A DNA stretch of 64,000 nucleotides, taken from Lactococcus carnosus. GTDB taxonomy: Bacteria; Bacillota; Bacilli; Lactobacillales; Streptococcaceae. The stretch spans positions 2,046,001 through 2,110,000 of the forward strand of contig NZ_CP017194.1 of the NCBI RefSeq assembly GCF_006770265.1, read 5' to 3'. The notes beneath the pieces are model-generated. The model did no database searches. It had not been told where the DNA came from and saw nothing but the letters and a program-made list of their open reading frames with translations. Made by a program: the position numbers and the translations under genes. Numbering within the stretch: position 1 is the first letter of the stretch; each line of letters opens with the position of its first letter. Shown here piece after piece: positions 1 to 8,490 of the stretch.

Positions 1-566
1 GCTGTGTTATAGGCAACAACGGCTTCTTGTTGATCACTTGGATTGATGTAAAGTTGATTCACAACTGGTAATATCTCAGCTGTTTTAAGCAAGGCTTCGA
101 TGTGATGCTCACGGAAGTTAGAGATACCGATTGATTTGATTTTGCCAGCACGAACCGCATCTTCCATGGCACGCCACACATCAGCATTACGTTTTTCAAA
201 CCCAATCGTTTCACGAATTGCCGAAGGATTTGGCCAATGAATCAAGTAAAGATCCAGATAGTCAAGACCAAGTTTTGACAAACTTTCATCGATTGCTGCT
301 GCTGCCGACTCATAGGTAACGTTATTATTCCATAACTTAGTTGTCACATATAAGTCTTCACGCGCGATGCCAGATTTAGCAATCCCATGACCAATCGACG
401 TTTCATTGCCATATATAGCCGCTGTATCAATATGACGGTAACCTGCTTCAATCGCTGAGATAACGGAAGCTTCTGCCACCTCACCATCGGGCGTTTGCCA
501 AGTGCCAAACCCAACAACAGGAATTTTTTCACCATTATTTAAGGTATATGTATCTGCTAAAGTCAT
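1..566 (-). CDS. Aldo/keto reductase (2,5-diketogluconate reductase type), 3' part outside window
   Basis: This is the N-terminal 188 residues of an NADPH-dependent aldo/keto reductase; the C-terminus lies left of the window. The canonical AKR catalytic tetrad is present: Asp47 in HIDTA, Tyr52 in AIYGN, Lys77 in TTKLW and His110 in LIHWP. The strand YLDLYLIHWP followed by the AMEDAVRAGKIKSIGISNF helix-strand is typical of the AKR5 branch found in lactic bacteria. The ATG has a good AAAGGAG site about seven bases upstream. The family reduces aldehydes, ketones or ketoaldoses in the cytoplasm. The physiological substrate cannot be read from the sequence. It appears monocistronic and lies downstream of, and separate from, the WxL genes. 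Confidence 0.9.
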   Translation of the reverse strand, partial: MTLADTYTLNNGEKIPVVGFGTWQTPDGEVAEASVISAIEAGYRHIDTAAIYGNETSIGHGIAKSGIAREDLYVTTKLWNNNVTYESAAAAIDESLSKLGLDYLDLYLIHWPNPSAIRETIGFEKRNADVWRAMEDAVRAGKIKSIGISNFREHHIEALLKTAEILPVVNQLYINPSDQQEAVVAYNT

Positions 567-791
567 CTTGTTTCTCCTTTGTGACCTTAAGAAAACCTAA
601 AAAAGGAGCCTAAGGTCTTCTTCTTTTTAGTATGAGCATTAACTCAGATGAAGGCTGAACAACTCTCATTTAAATTATAAACTACTGATAAACCTTTAGC
701 AATTAATTGAAATGGTATTTCAAGAGCATGTTGTCGAACCTTTTCTAGCCTACTTTCCTACTTTTAGTCAGTCCTGTTATAGCAAGACGAT

Positions 792-826
792 AAAAAACTA
801 AGCATTAGGTCTCCCTAAAGCTTAGC
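792..826 (-). terminator. Terminator of the WxL operon
   Basis: On the minus strand a two-step stem (CTAAGC/GCTTAG and TTAGG/CCTAA around a GAGA loop) is followed by TTTTTT. It begins just after the stop codon of the DUF916 gene. It is a classical Rho-independent terminator. Confidence 0.85.
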
Positions 827-831
827 CATTT

Positions 832-1905
832 TTAATCGTGACTGTTAGTGTCGACTGATTGCTTTTCTCGCTTGTTTTTCAGTAAAAACAGGAGAATCAA
901 GATCACAACCAAAATGATTAAGCAGATAACAGCGATTAATAGCCAGTTGGTCGACTTGGCATTGGTATTGGCTTTGACATCGACAGCTGATTTATTCAGC
1001 TCACGCGCTTCTTTTTCAGCAATCTTAAATGTCTTACTAAAGGTCCAGGTCTTGCTCTTATTATCAGATGTCCCAGAAACTGTCATGCGTAAGGTATAGG
1101 TCCCTGGCTCCATCTTAGTATTCTCTAAGGAAATCGGATACACCCATGACGAATTAGGCGCCACCTGTAAGTCATTCTTGCTCGACGTATAAACAGGTTT
1201 TTTACCATCTTTTGCATAGATTTCTGCATCCACTTTGACATCAGACAAGATAGCTGCCTGATCATTTTGAATCGTCGTATGAATCACATTACGATAATTT
1301 TCTTGACCAGGTTTGACAGTCAGCAAGTTTAAATTTGGAAAAATAGGCATGTCTGTTTCACGTAAGACGACCGCAACAGCATAGGCATATTCATTTTGAA
1401 CACTTGTGCCTGCTTTACTTGCATCTTGTATTACTTCACTTGATTTTTGCTGGAAGGTCAAGCCGCCCAAAATAATCCCGTCAAAAGGTTGACTTGGCAT
1501 GGTAATCTGAAATATGGCATCTTTTGATTCATGAGCAGGAATCACAACACTTGTGGGACCTGTCATTAACGTATCTAAGGGATAGGCTAATGACGCATCT
1601 TTTTTGATGGTATTGTTGCCATATTCAATCAGACCATTGACGTTAGTCTTAGCTGAGTTAATACTAACCTCTACAGTGATTGCTTTTTCTGTTTCATTCT
1701 TTAGCGTCGTCGTAATAAATTGTCTTTGATCCGGCCCCATTTTAAGATTGAAATAGGTCTTAGATTTATCAATTTGATTCTCTGGAATGATCGTATTAAC
1801 CGAAAAGTTAGCTTGTGAAGCACTTACCTGGCCAGTACCTATAAAAAAGGATAAGCATAACAGGACTGCAAGTAGTAAACGTGCTTGTATTTTTTTTGAA
1901 GTCAT
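832..1905 (-). CDS. DUF916/DUF3324 WxL-interacting cell-surface protein
   Basis: About 357 residues. It has a signal peptide (TSKKIQAR followed by a hydrophobic stretch ending near VSA), an N-terminal DUF916 region (FSVNTIIPENQ, Y-NLKMGPDQRQ), a DUF3324 region in the second half, one C-terminal membrane helix (NWLLIAVICLIILVVILILL) and a basic cytoplasmic tail (KNKREK). Proteins of this type bind peptidoglycan and WxL proteins at the surface and are almost always encoded beside WxL genes, as here. I chose the ATG that gives a compact signal peptide. A GTG six codons upstream (position 1923), almost touching the WxL stop codon, is also possible. Neither start has a strong ribosome site, so translational coupling to the upstream WxL gene is likely. 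Confidence 0.88.
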   Translation of the reverse strand: MTSKKIQARLLLAVLLCLSFFIGTGQVSASQANFSVNTIIPENQIDKSKTYFNLKMGPDQRQFITTTLKNETEKAITVEVSINSAKTNVNGLIEYGNNTIKKDASLAYPLDTLMTGPTSVVIPAHESKDAIFQITMPSQPFDGIILGGLTFQQKSSEVIQDASKAGTSVQNEYAYAVAVVLRETDMPIFPNLNLLTVKPGQENYRNVIHTTIQNDQAAILSDVKVDAEIYAKDGKKPVYTSSKNDLQVAPNSSWVYPISLENTKMEPGTYTLRMTVSGTSDNKSKTWTFSKTFKIAEKEARELNKSAVDVKANTNAKSTNWLLIAVICLIILVVILILLFLLKNKREKQSVDTNSHD

Positions 1906-1925
1906 ATAAACCGATACTTTCACGA

Positions 1926-2690
1926 TTATTTAACAGCTGTGTCAGATAAAGTCCAAGTCAGCGTCGTTGTATAGGCTTCTGCTACCTTAGGTGCATCGCC
2001 TGGAACAGTTAATGATACACTCGTTCCAGCCGTATCTTTTGTCCCCATACGGTATAGCCATGAGCCATAGCCCTCACCAACTTTAGCACCCATAACATCT
2101 GAATCTGCTGTTGTTACACTGATTGTTTGGCTAACCCCAGAAATTGTATTTGACCCACCATTACCATTTTTTACGTTACCATTTGTGATTTTCATTACAG
2201 CACCTTTTAACACGGATCCACTTGGTGTTTTAAAGTCACCATTTTGTTTGACTTTTAACGACCACCCTTTGAAATCTCCGCCACGTACGTCAGTTACCTG
2301 AACAAAGTTAGGACCTGTTGTATCTATGGCTTTACTTTCCGTTTTCTGTGAATACGTTTGTGGCAAAGCGTAATATGTCTTACTAACTGAGGAAATCTCA
2401 TGTGAACCAAAATTAAATGAAGAAGCAAAATCAATCGATAATGGTCCTGTAGTCCCTTTATTTGGTGTATCACCAGTAACCGTATCAATCGGACTGATTG
2501 GATTCTGCGTGTTATCATTATTTGTTGGTGTCGTTGGATCTAATGGCGACTTCGAACTATTATCTTCCGTGAACGTTATTTTGGCATTTGAATCTAAAGT
2601 CTTATCCGCCGCAGATACGATACCAGCGGAGATCATTGTTAAGCCTAAAGCTGCTGCTCCTGTAAGTGTTACTAATTTCTTGTTCATCAT
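1926..2690 (-). CDS. WxL domain cell-surface protein
   Basis: 254 residues with a signal peptide (MNKKLVTLTGAAALGLTMISAGIVSAAD), a Pro/Asn/Thr-rich linker (about residues 45-80) and a C-terminal WxL domain. The two diagnostic motifs are visible: GWSLKV near residue 142 and LTWTLSD at the C-terminus. WxL domains attach proteins non-covalently to peptidoglycan and cooperate with DUF916/DUF3324 membrane partners; the partner gene follows two bases after the stop. The short size suggests a structural cell-wall component of a WxL complex rather than an enzyme. A GAAAGG ribosome site precedes the paired ATG codons. The gene probably shares a transcript with the DUF916 gene and possibly with the adhesin gene upstream. 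Confidence 0.9.
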   Translation of the reverse strand: MMNKKLVTLTGAAALGLTMISAGIVSAADKTLDSNAKITFTEDNSSKSPLDPTTPTNNDNTQNPISPIDTVTGDTPNKGTTGPLSIDFASSFNFGSHEISSVSKTYYALPQTYSQKTESKAIDTTGPNFVQVTDVRGGDFKGWSLKVKQNGDFKTPSGSVLKGAVMKITNGNVKNGNGGSNTISGVSQTISVTTADSDVMGAKVGEGYGSWLYRMGTKDTAGTSVSLTVPGDAPKVAEAYTTTLTWTLSDTAVK

Positions 2691-2908
2691 GTTATTGTTA
2701 CCTTTCTTTAATCAAAATATCATCAATAAGATCAATAGGTCAGCTAATCAATTTCGCTATTTGTTAATCTATTCATCTTATATAGTTATTTTTGTCTCTT
2801 CTCGGCAATATACGACTAGATTTAATGGCTCACCCCTAGCATCAAATCGCCTGCGCTTTATAAAATAGATACGTCTGACATAAAGTCCTATTTATTCTAG
2901 TGAACCTA

Positions 2909-4591
2909 CTACGAAGGCGCATCTACTATCGTCCACCTTAATTTAGCTGTATAATCTCCCGTATCAGTCACACTAGCTAAGTTACCAATATTAATCTTAT
3001 AAAAATCATTGATTTTATTTCCTTCATTATATTGCCAATCTTGTAGTAGATTTCCTTGCCCATCATCTTGCCAAACCCAGTAACTTATCTGAGCTGACGA
3101 ATTTGATATGTTTTGGGCAGTTGTGACGACCTGACCATTTTGGTAGTTACTATGCAGTAATTGCCAACTAACTTGACTGGCCTTAACACCAGCAGCATTA
3201 GTAAAAGGGTCTACTAGGGCGACATTGATTCGAACATTATCACCCTTGCTTGCCTGAAGGGTAAACGTACCATCCCAATCACCCATCGGTGTATCTTTAC
3301 TGTGCAAAATCGCTTTACCAAATATGAGGTTTGGGACAGACAATAAGGATTTAGGCTTAATCGGTGGTTTATCCGTTGGCACTGGAATATCCGAAAAATT
3401 CCCATTTTGGTTCCCCATATATTGGCTAACAAATTTCTTTGCAATGATATTGCCCTGAAATGATATATGGGCCAAAGTAAGCGTCGCTTGTGGCGCCAAT
3501 ATCGCATATATCGGACCACTTGACTGTTGCGTCCCCCATGTAATATCACCTTGGTAGGCTGTTTCACTAGCCAGGTTATAATAGTTAAATAAAATAGATT
3601 TATTTTCTGTGCCATTATAAAAACTCAAGTTTTGAAAGGCCACACGGCTAATCCCTGACGTATCAAATGTGATGACAGCTGTCTCATCAGATGCTAAGCC
3701 TGTTATGGAGATTCTCTCGTTATCATGTATATCGGACGGCGTTAACACAAGATATTTGACATGCTGAGTCGCAGTAATTTTACTCGTATCTAGCGTTATC
3801 GCCCCATAATAATTTGTGACTATTGGCCGATTATTTTTCGAGTAGTCAGCTATTTTTTTTGAATTATTGGTTAATCTACCGAATTCCGAATCAATATCAA
3901 TATAGCGACTACCTGATTTATCTTGACTATAGCCATTTTTGGGACTACTTTCTAGCTTAATCTGATTAATGCCTGGTTTACCATCTTTAAAATTTTTGGT
4001 ATATGTTAAGCCTTGTCCAAGTATCAGTTTATTCCCGCCAAAATTTGTATAGACGCCCGGTATCACAGATAAGTTTTGTATATAGGATATGCCATCACTA
4101 CCATTTTGATTTTGGTCACTTGTCGCAAGAAACTGTGTCGCAAAATTTCCTTTAATTGGGTGATTGGCATTTGCATCAATTTCCCTTGAGAAAATGGTAA
4201 ACTGTCCAGCAATCCCCAAGACATTCGTATTATCAACCGTCTTAAAATCACTCTGCCAAGTCCCCGCAGCTGGTAAGCTGTCACTAACAGCTGTCGGCAA
4301 TGTCTCATTTGATCCTGCTGCATCAGATTGACTAGATGTCGTCTCTTTTTGAGGAGATGTCTCTGCATTAGATTGTGTCACGTTTTTTGAAGCAGCTGAC
4401 TTAGGTTCAGACCCATTCTTGTTATCCGACTCCGCAGCTGCTAAACCTGTCGATGGACTACTTGCTGCTTGGTTAAACCCACTATTAATCCTTTGATCAT
4501 TTGTTGTTGCACTAGCAATGATGCTACCAATCTGAACACTTAGAACAATAAATAGCACGACTAGTACAACATGCTTATATTTCCAAAGCAA
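2909..4591 (-). CDS. Secreted choice-of-anchor-like adhesin with C-terminal WxL-type domain
   Basis: 560 residues, starting at TTG behind a strong AAGGAGGAG site. The layout is: signal peptide (VVLVVLFIVLSVQIGSIIASA), a Ser/Thr/Ala/Asn-rich low-complexity linker (about residues 30-105), a central beta-rich region and a C-terminal domain of about 130 residues. The central part (LGIAGQFTIF, GAITLDTS, YAILAPQATLTLAHISFQGNIIAKKF) resembles the choice-of-anchor A/pAdhesive group of surface proteins. The C-terminus ends in YTAKLRWTIVDAPS, the position and context of the second WxL motif, with VSWQLL as a candidate first motif. Position beside a WxL protein and its DUF916 partner supports non-covalent surface anchoring. 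The ligand is unknown. Domain calls come from motif reading only. Confidence 0.75.
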   Translation of the reverse strand: MLWKYKHVVLVVLFIVLSVQIGSIIASATTNDQRINSGFNQAASSPSTGLAAAESDNKNGSEPKSAASKNVTQSNAETSPQKETTSSQSDAAGSNETLPTAVSDSLPAAGTWQSDFKTVDNTNVLGIAGQFTIFSREIDANANHPIKGNFATQFLATSDQNQNGSDGISYIQNLSVIPGVYTNFGGNKLILGQGLTYTKNFKDGKPGINQIKLESSPKNGYSQDKSGSRYIDIDSEFGRLTNNSKKIADYSKNNRPIVTNYYGAITLDTSKITATQHVKYLVLTPSDIHDNERISITGLASDETAVITFDTSGISRVAFQNLSFYNGTENKSILFNYYNLASETAYQGDITWGTQQSSGPIYAILAPQATLTLAHISFQGNIIAKKFVSQYMGNQNGNFSDIPVPTDKPPIKPKSLLSVPNLIFGKAILHSKDTPMGDWDGTFTLQASKGDNVRINVALVDPFTNAAGVKASQVSWQLLHSNYQNGQVVTTAQNISNSSAQISYWVWQDDGQGNLLQDWQYNEGNKINDFYKINIGNLASVTDTGDYTAKLRWTIVDAPS

Positions 4592-4982
4592 ACCTCTCCT
4601 CCTTTCTTTGTTTTTTAGTAAATTTAATTATATTATATTACTTTTTTTTTCAATTGTAAACAGTTTTAATCTAGCGCGATTAATTGTAACTCATCTTCAA
4701 ATGAAAATTAGATTTTAAAAAAATGCGATAATGATATCATTTTTTACTCATAAATATAGAGGGAAATCTATCATTTTTATCTAATATCACCAAATGAATC
4801 TCATATTAACGTCTTCGTAATATGAGATATAAATGAAGCTATCATGGCATAAATAGCATTAGCTATGGAGATCTTGATACGCAATCAAGACAATACGTTC
4901 TGAAAGCTTCGGAAAATGATACAAAATCATATTTGAAGATTGACTTAGGCTCAATTTATATGAGATACTATACCCATATCAT
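4592..4982. other. AT-rich gene-free stretch
   Basis: No coding region is supported here. It separates the minus-strand adhesin gene from a plus-strand broken VOC gene, so it should hold two divergent promoters; I could not assign them with confidence. It contains one perfect inverted repeat (4798-4828). Confidence 0.6.
4798..4828. repeat. Perfect 11-bp inverted repeat
   Basis: Arms ATCTCATATTA and TAATATGAGAT are separated by nine bases. There is no adjoining T-run on either strand, so it is more likely a regulator site or leader hairpin than a terminator. Confidence 0.6.
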
Positions 4983-5009
4983 ATGATTAACAGTAAAGGA
5001 AGTTTTGCT

Positions 5010-5431
5010 ATGAAACAAAACATCGTCCATATCGCTCTAGTTGTAAACGATTATGATGAAGCCATTGACTTCTACACCCAAAAATTAAACTTTGTATTGG
5101 TTGAAGATACCTATCAAGCAGAGCAAGATAAAAGGTGGGTTGTCGTCTCACCCCCTGGTTCAACTGGCACGACACTTTTGTTAGCGAAAGCGTCTAAGCC
5201 AATACAAGAAAAGTTTATTGGTGATCAGGCGGGGGACGCGTCTTCTTATTTTTAAGTACTGATGATTTTGATAGAGACTATCAAGAGATGCTCGCCAAAG
5301 GAATTGAATTTGTCCGAGAGCCTAAAGCAGCCGATTATGGTACCGTCGCGGTATTTAAAGATTTATATGGCAACCTATGGGATCTGGTGCAATTTACTGA
5401 CGGCCATTTGATGCAAGAACACATGCAATAA
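5010..5431 (+). pseudogene. VOC (glyoxalase/bleomycin-resistance) family protein, frameshifted
   Basis: The first frame gives a VOC beta-alpha-beta half (NIVHIALVVNDYDEAIDFYTQKLNF) and stops shortly after GDQAGD. The second half (FLSTDDFDRDYQEMLAKGIEF, ending in KDLYGNLWDLVQ and a TAA) continues in the next frame. The break is at the G-run 5231-5235: six G instead of five would restore an uninterrupted protein of about 140 residues reading GDQAGGRVFLFLS across the junction. The chosen ATG has AAAGGAAG eight bases upstream; an earlier in-frame ATG at 4983 has no site. It is either a true one-base deletion, a slippage switch or a base-calling error. VOC proteins are metal-dependent lyases, dioxygenases or resistance proteins; the substrate is not readable. 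Confidence 0.8.
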
Positions 5432-5625
5432 TGTAGCGTCAATCTATCTTTGAAACTGTAAACGTTCATTTTTCAGTCTTATGAGGGCACTACAGCAAAG
5501 AATGGTAGTATTGGGGGCATAACAATGCTATTATTAGCTTTGTAGGCACAACAAAACTCACAACTTTTCAGTGAAATATCATGATTTTTAGTGAAATCAC
5601 AAAAACAAGAAAACGCTGAAAACCC

Positions 5626-5654
5626 TTGATATAATTGGCTTCATGAAGTATAAT
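5626..5654 (+). promoter_or_regulatory. luxS promoter
   Basis: TTGATA and TATAAT are separated by exactly 17 bases, a near-consensus sigma-A promoter ending 27 bases before the luxS ATG. Confidence 0.8.
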
Positions 5655-5681
5655 GAAACATAAAGAAAAGGAGAATTTATC

Positions 5682-6155
5682 ATGGCAGAAGTAGAATCAT
5701 TCCAACTTGATCACACTAAGGTGCTTGCACCCTATGTTCGACTAATCGGTTCAGAGAGCGGACCAAAGGGCGATATCATCACAAACTTTGATGTTCGCTT
5801 GGTCCAACCAAACGAACAAGAAATCCCAACAGCAGGCTTGCACACGATCGAGCACTTGATGGCAAGTCTCATCCGTGACCGCGTCGACGGTCTAATAGAC
5901 TTCTCACCATTTGGCTGTCGTACTGGCTTCCATATGATCATGTGGGGAGAGCACACGCCTGAAGCAATCGCTAAAGTCATCAAATCTTCTCTTGAAGCGA
6001 TTGTTAACGTCATCGAATGGGCAGATGTACCAGGGACGACCATCGAATCTTGTGGTAACTACCGTGATCACTCTCTATGGACTGCCAAAGAATGGTCTAA
6101 ACTGATTCTTGAGCGTGGTATTTCATCAGATGCTTTTGTCAGGAAGGTAGTTTAA
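5682..6155 (+). CDS. luxS: S-ribosylhomocysteine lyase LuxS
   Basis: 157 residues, the normal length. LuxS cleaves S-ribosylhomocysteine to homocysteine and the AI-2 precursor DPD in the activated methyl cycle. The metal-binding HxxEH motif (His54, Glu57, His58) and the third ligand Cys124 ([10 protein letters not shown]) are present, as is the catalytic Cys79 in [10 protein letters not shown]. The ribosome site AAAGGAG lies eight bases before ATG, below a strong promoter. The next gene starts four bases after the stop, so the two are cotranscribed. Confidence 0.98.
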   Translation: MAEVESFQLDHTKVLAPYVRLIGSESGPKGDIITNFDVRLVQPNEQEIPTAGLHTIEHLMASLIRDRVDGLIDFSPFGCRTGFHMIMWGEHTPEAIAKVIKSSLEAIVNVIEWADVPGTTIESCGNYRDHSLWTAKEWSKLILERGISSDAFVRKVV

Positions 6156-6159
6156 GGAG

Positions 6160-6720
6160 ATGAATAAAACAAGAAAACGACTGACCCTCCTGACTACCAC
6201 TGCACTACTTACAGCACTTGCAATCCTCATCCCACAAGTCATGCCTAAAATCGTCATCCCCCCTGCTAGTTTTACGCTCGCAAGCCATGTGCCGATCATG
6301 ATCGCCATGTTGATTTCCCCACTTGCCGCTGTTGTCGTATCACTAGGATCAGCACTCGGTTTCTTGATTTCTGGTCTACCTATCGAAATCACGTTTCGTG
6401 CAGCAACACATGTCATCTTCGCCTTGATTGGGTCAACCTTCCTTTGGCGACATAAATCCTACACGCACGGTGCCAAATTTCAGATTTTTAATGTCGTAAT
6501 TGCCCTGATTCACACACTAGCTGAGGTAGCCATCGTCTACTTATTACTCACAGTTGGCTTTAGCCACCTTGCTGGACGAAATTTAGGCTCACTTCTATTG
6601 ATTTTGAGTATTGGCGGTTTTGTTCACTCACTGATTGATTTCAACATTGCCCTATTTTTGGCACGTGCAATCAACAAAGTCTATCCGCTAGACATTTTTA
6701 AAGACGACCTAGAAAAGTAG
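6160..6720 (+). CDS. ECF transporter S component, NiaX-like (niacin?)
   Basis: 186 residues with about five to six hydrophobic helices and basic ends, the size of an energy-coupling-factor substrate-binding subunit. The segment ASFTLASHVPIMIAMLISP, followed by GSALGFLISGLPIEITFRAATH, resembles the predicted niacin S-component NiaX of streptococci and lactococci; this is from memory of the family. Such subunits use shared EcfA/A'/T modules encoded elsewhere; none is in the window. The Shine-Dalgarno AAGGAG abuts the ATG directly and overlaps the luxS stop, so expression probably depends on coupling to luxS. Another vitamin or purine-like substrate cannot be excluded. Confidence 0.65.
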   Translation: MNKTRKRLTLLTTTALLTALAILIPQVMPKIVIPPASFTLASHVPIMIAMLISPLAAVVVSLGSALGFLISGLPIEITFRAATHVIFALIGSTFLWRHKSYTHGAKFQIFNVVIALIHTLAEVAIVYLLLTVGFSHLAGRNLGSLLLILSIGGFVHSLIDFNIALFLARAINKVYPLDIFKDDLEK

Positions 6721-6739
6721 GCTAACAGGCCTATTTTTT
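6718..6739 (+). terminator. Terminator of luxS-S-component operon
   Basis: TAGGC/GCCTA stem with a six-base loop followed by TTTTTT; the stem begins at the TAG stop codon. Confidence 0.65.
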
Positions 6740-6761
6740 CTATATACGACTTATTAGACAT

Positions 6762-6806
6762 AAAAAAACTGTCTATGTCCTAATAATTAGGATACAGACA
6801 GTTTTT
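6762..6806. terminator. Bidirectional terminator between convergent S-component gene and pgk
   Basis: A long stem AAAAACTGTC...GACAGTTTTT, with TCCTA/TAGGA inner arms and a small internal mismatch, has A- and T-runs at its ends. It can stop transcripts from both sides. Confidence 0.85.
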
Positions 6807-6825
6807 AACTTATTCATTTTTTAGC

Positions 6826-8022
6826 TTATTTTTCAGTAAGTGAAGCTAAACCTGGTAATACTTTACCTTCAAGAAGTTCCATAGAGGCACCGCCACCAGT
6901 AGAAATCCATGAGAATTTATCAGCATAGCCAAGGTTGATTGCTGCTGCTGCAGAATCACCACCACCGATGATTGATTTAACGCCTGGTTGTTTAACGATT
7001 GAATCCATTACGCCAACTGTACCAGCTTGGAAGTCAGGGTTTTCAAATACGCCCATTGGACCATTCCAAACAACTGTTTTAGCGCCTGTTAATTCAGCGT
7101 CAAATTGTTTGATTGATTTAGGACCGATGTCAAGACCAAGGAAGCCAGCATCGATTGCATCGCCTTCAGTATCTTTAAGCTCAGTGTAGCCAGCAAAAGC
7201 GTTAGCTTCTTTTGAGTCAACTGGTAAGATAAGTTTGCCGTTTGATTTAGCAAGTAATTCTTTAGCCACTTCAAGTTTATCAGCTTCAACAAGTGAATCA
7301 CCAATCTCGATACCTTGTGCTTTAAGGAATGTATAAGTCATACCGCCGCCGATGATAACTTTGTCAGCTTTTGACAAAAGATTTTCGATTACGCCGATTT
7401 TATCTGATACTTTTGATCCACCAAGGATGGCAACAAACGGACGAACTGGCGCTTCAACTGCTTCTTGGATGTAAGCAATTTCGTTTTCAAGTAAGAAACC
7501 AGCAACTGCTTTCTCAACGTTTGCAGAGATACCAACGTTAGAAGCATGCGCACGGTGAGCAGTACCAAACGCGTCATTGACGAAGATACCATCGCCAAGG
7601 CCAGCCCAGTATTTACCAAGCTCAGCATCGTTTTTAGACTCTTTTTTACCATCGATATCTTCAAAACGTGTGTTCTCAACTAGTAAAATTTCGCCGTCTT
7701 TAAGCGCTTCGATTGCAGTTTCAAGTTCAGCACCACGTGTTGTGCCAGTAAATACAACTGGTTTACCAAGTTTTTCAGACAATGCTTTTGCAACTGGTGC
7801 AAGTGATTTACCAGCTTTGTCAGCTTCTTCTTTTACACGACCAAGGTGAGAGAAAAGAATTGCGCGTCCGCCTTGTTCAAGGATGTAGTTAATTGTTGGA
7901 AGAGCCGCAGAAATACGGTTGTCATTTGTAATCACGCCGTCTTTCAAAGGAACATTAAAGTCCACACGTACGAGTACTTTTTTTCCTGTTAACTCAACGT
8001 CTTTTACTGTAAGTTTAGCCAT
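6826..8022 (-). CDS. pgk: Phosphoglycerate kinase
   Basis: 398 residues. It transfers phosphate from 1,3-bisphosphoglycerate to ADP, the first ATP-yielding step of lower glycolysis. Signatures include VRVDFNVPL (from residue 18), the substrate loop [25 protein letters not shown] and the C-terminal GGGDSAAA loop. The start is set at MAKLTV, the conserved N-terminus, with GGAGG 11 bases upstream. The reading frame is open 17 codons further upstream, but that extension runs over the promoter. It is monocistronic, with its own promoter and a strong terminator. Confidence 0.98.
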   Translation of the reverse strand: MAKLTVKDVELTGKKVLVRVDFNVPLKDGVITNDNRISAALPTINYILEQGGRAILFSHLGRVKEEADKAGKSLAPVAKALSEKLGKPVVFTGTTRGAELETAIEALKDGEILLVENTRFEDIDGKKESKNDAELGKYWAGLGDGIFVNDAFGTAHRAHASNVGISANVEKAVAGFLLENEIAYIQEAVEAPVRPFVAILGGSKVSDKIGVIENLLSKADKVIIGGGMTYTFLKAQGIEIGDSLVEADKLEVAKELLAKSNGKLILPVDSKEANAFAGYTELKDTEGDAIDAGFLGLDIGPKSIKQFDAELTGAKTVVWNGPMGVFENPDFQAGTVGVMDSIVKQPGVKSIIGGGDSAAAAINLGYADKFSWISTGGGASMELLEGKVLPGLASLTEK

Positions 8023-8071
8023 TTTGGGTGTTGCCTCCATTAAATTTTTATTATATAAATCTACATGGTTC

Positions 8072-8101
8072 ATTATATCACAAAATCAAGAGTGGTGACA
8101 A
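8072..8101 (-). promoter_or_regulatory. pgk promoter
   Basis: TTGTCA, 18 bases, TATAAT on the minus strand, with a TG extended -10 (TGATATAAT). It lies 50 bases upstream of the chosen pgk start and confirms that the longer open frame is not translated. Confidence 0.75.
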
Positions 8102-8129
8102 AATTTAGTAAAGTTTTACGATCGTTTAA

Positions 8130-8156
8130 AATAAAAAAAACAACCCATCGGGTTGC
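8130..8156 (-). terminator. rpsU terminator
   Basis: CAACCC-GAT-GGGTTG hairpin followed by a run of eight or more T residues on the minus strand, 16 bases after the rpsU stop. Confidence 0.85.
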
Positions 8157-8171
8157 TCTTTCTTCTAGTAA

Positions 8172-8348
8172 CTAGAATTTTTTACGTTTACGTGCTGCTT
8201 CTGATTTACGTTTACGTTTAACAGAAGGTTTTTCGTAATGCTCGCGTTTACGGGCTTCTTGAAGTGTTCCAGCTTTTGTAACTGAACGTTTAAAGCGGCG
8301 AAGCGCGTCGTCAAGCGATTCGTTTTTGCGTACGATTGTTTGTGACAT
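8172..8348 (-). CDS. rpsU: 30S ribosomal protein S21
   Basis: 58 residues, the usual length: begins [21 protein letters not shown] and ends in a highly basic tail ([15 protein letters not shown]). It is a small-subunit protein near the mRNA exit/platform region, involved in translation initiation. The AGAGGTG ribosome site lies eight bases before ATG. It is a single-gene unit with its own promoter and terminator. Confidence 0.97.
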   Translation of the reverse strand: MSQTIVRKNESLDDALRRFKRSVTKAGTLQEARKREHYEKPSVKRKRKSEAARKRKKF

Positions 8349-8399
8349 AGGATTTCACCTCTTTTCCGTTTCGTAGTTATGCCAAAAGCATACTCACCT

Positions 8400-8427
8400 A
8401 GTTTACCATGTTTCTATCAAATGTCAA
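8400..8427 (-). promoter_or_regulatory. rpsU promoter
   Basis: TTGACA, 16 bases, TAAACT on the minus strand with a TGG extension before the -10. Confidence 0.75.
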
Positions 8428-8490
8428 GCGATTTGTAAATTAGCAAACATTTAAACATAAAATGATTATTAAATACAGGACACAGCTTAA

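Noticed and set aside
344-535. Open frame inside the aldo/keto reductase region
   Set aside because: It is out of frame with the conserved AKR protein, which runs from 566 to the window edge.
2509-2868. Plus-strand open frame opposite the WxL gene
   Set aside because: Overlaps the WxL coding region on the other strand and has no family features.
4592-4982. Riboswitch or T-box in the gene-free stretch
   Set aside because: No conserved T-box sequence or recognised aptamer core could be found by eye.
8074-8101. Longer pgk N-terminus
   Set aside because: The 17-codon extension starts at the -10 box of the pgk promoter; the MAKLTV start has its own GGAGG site.
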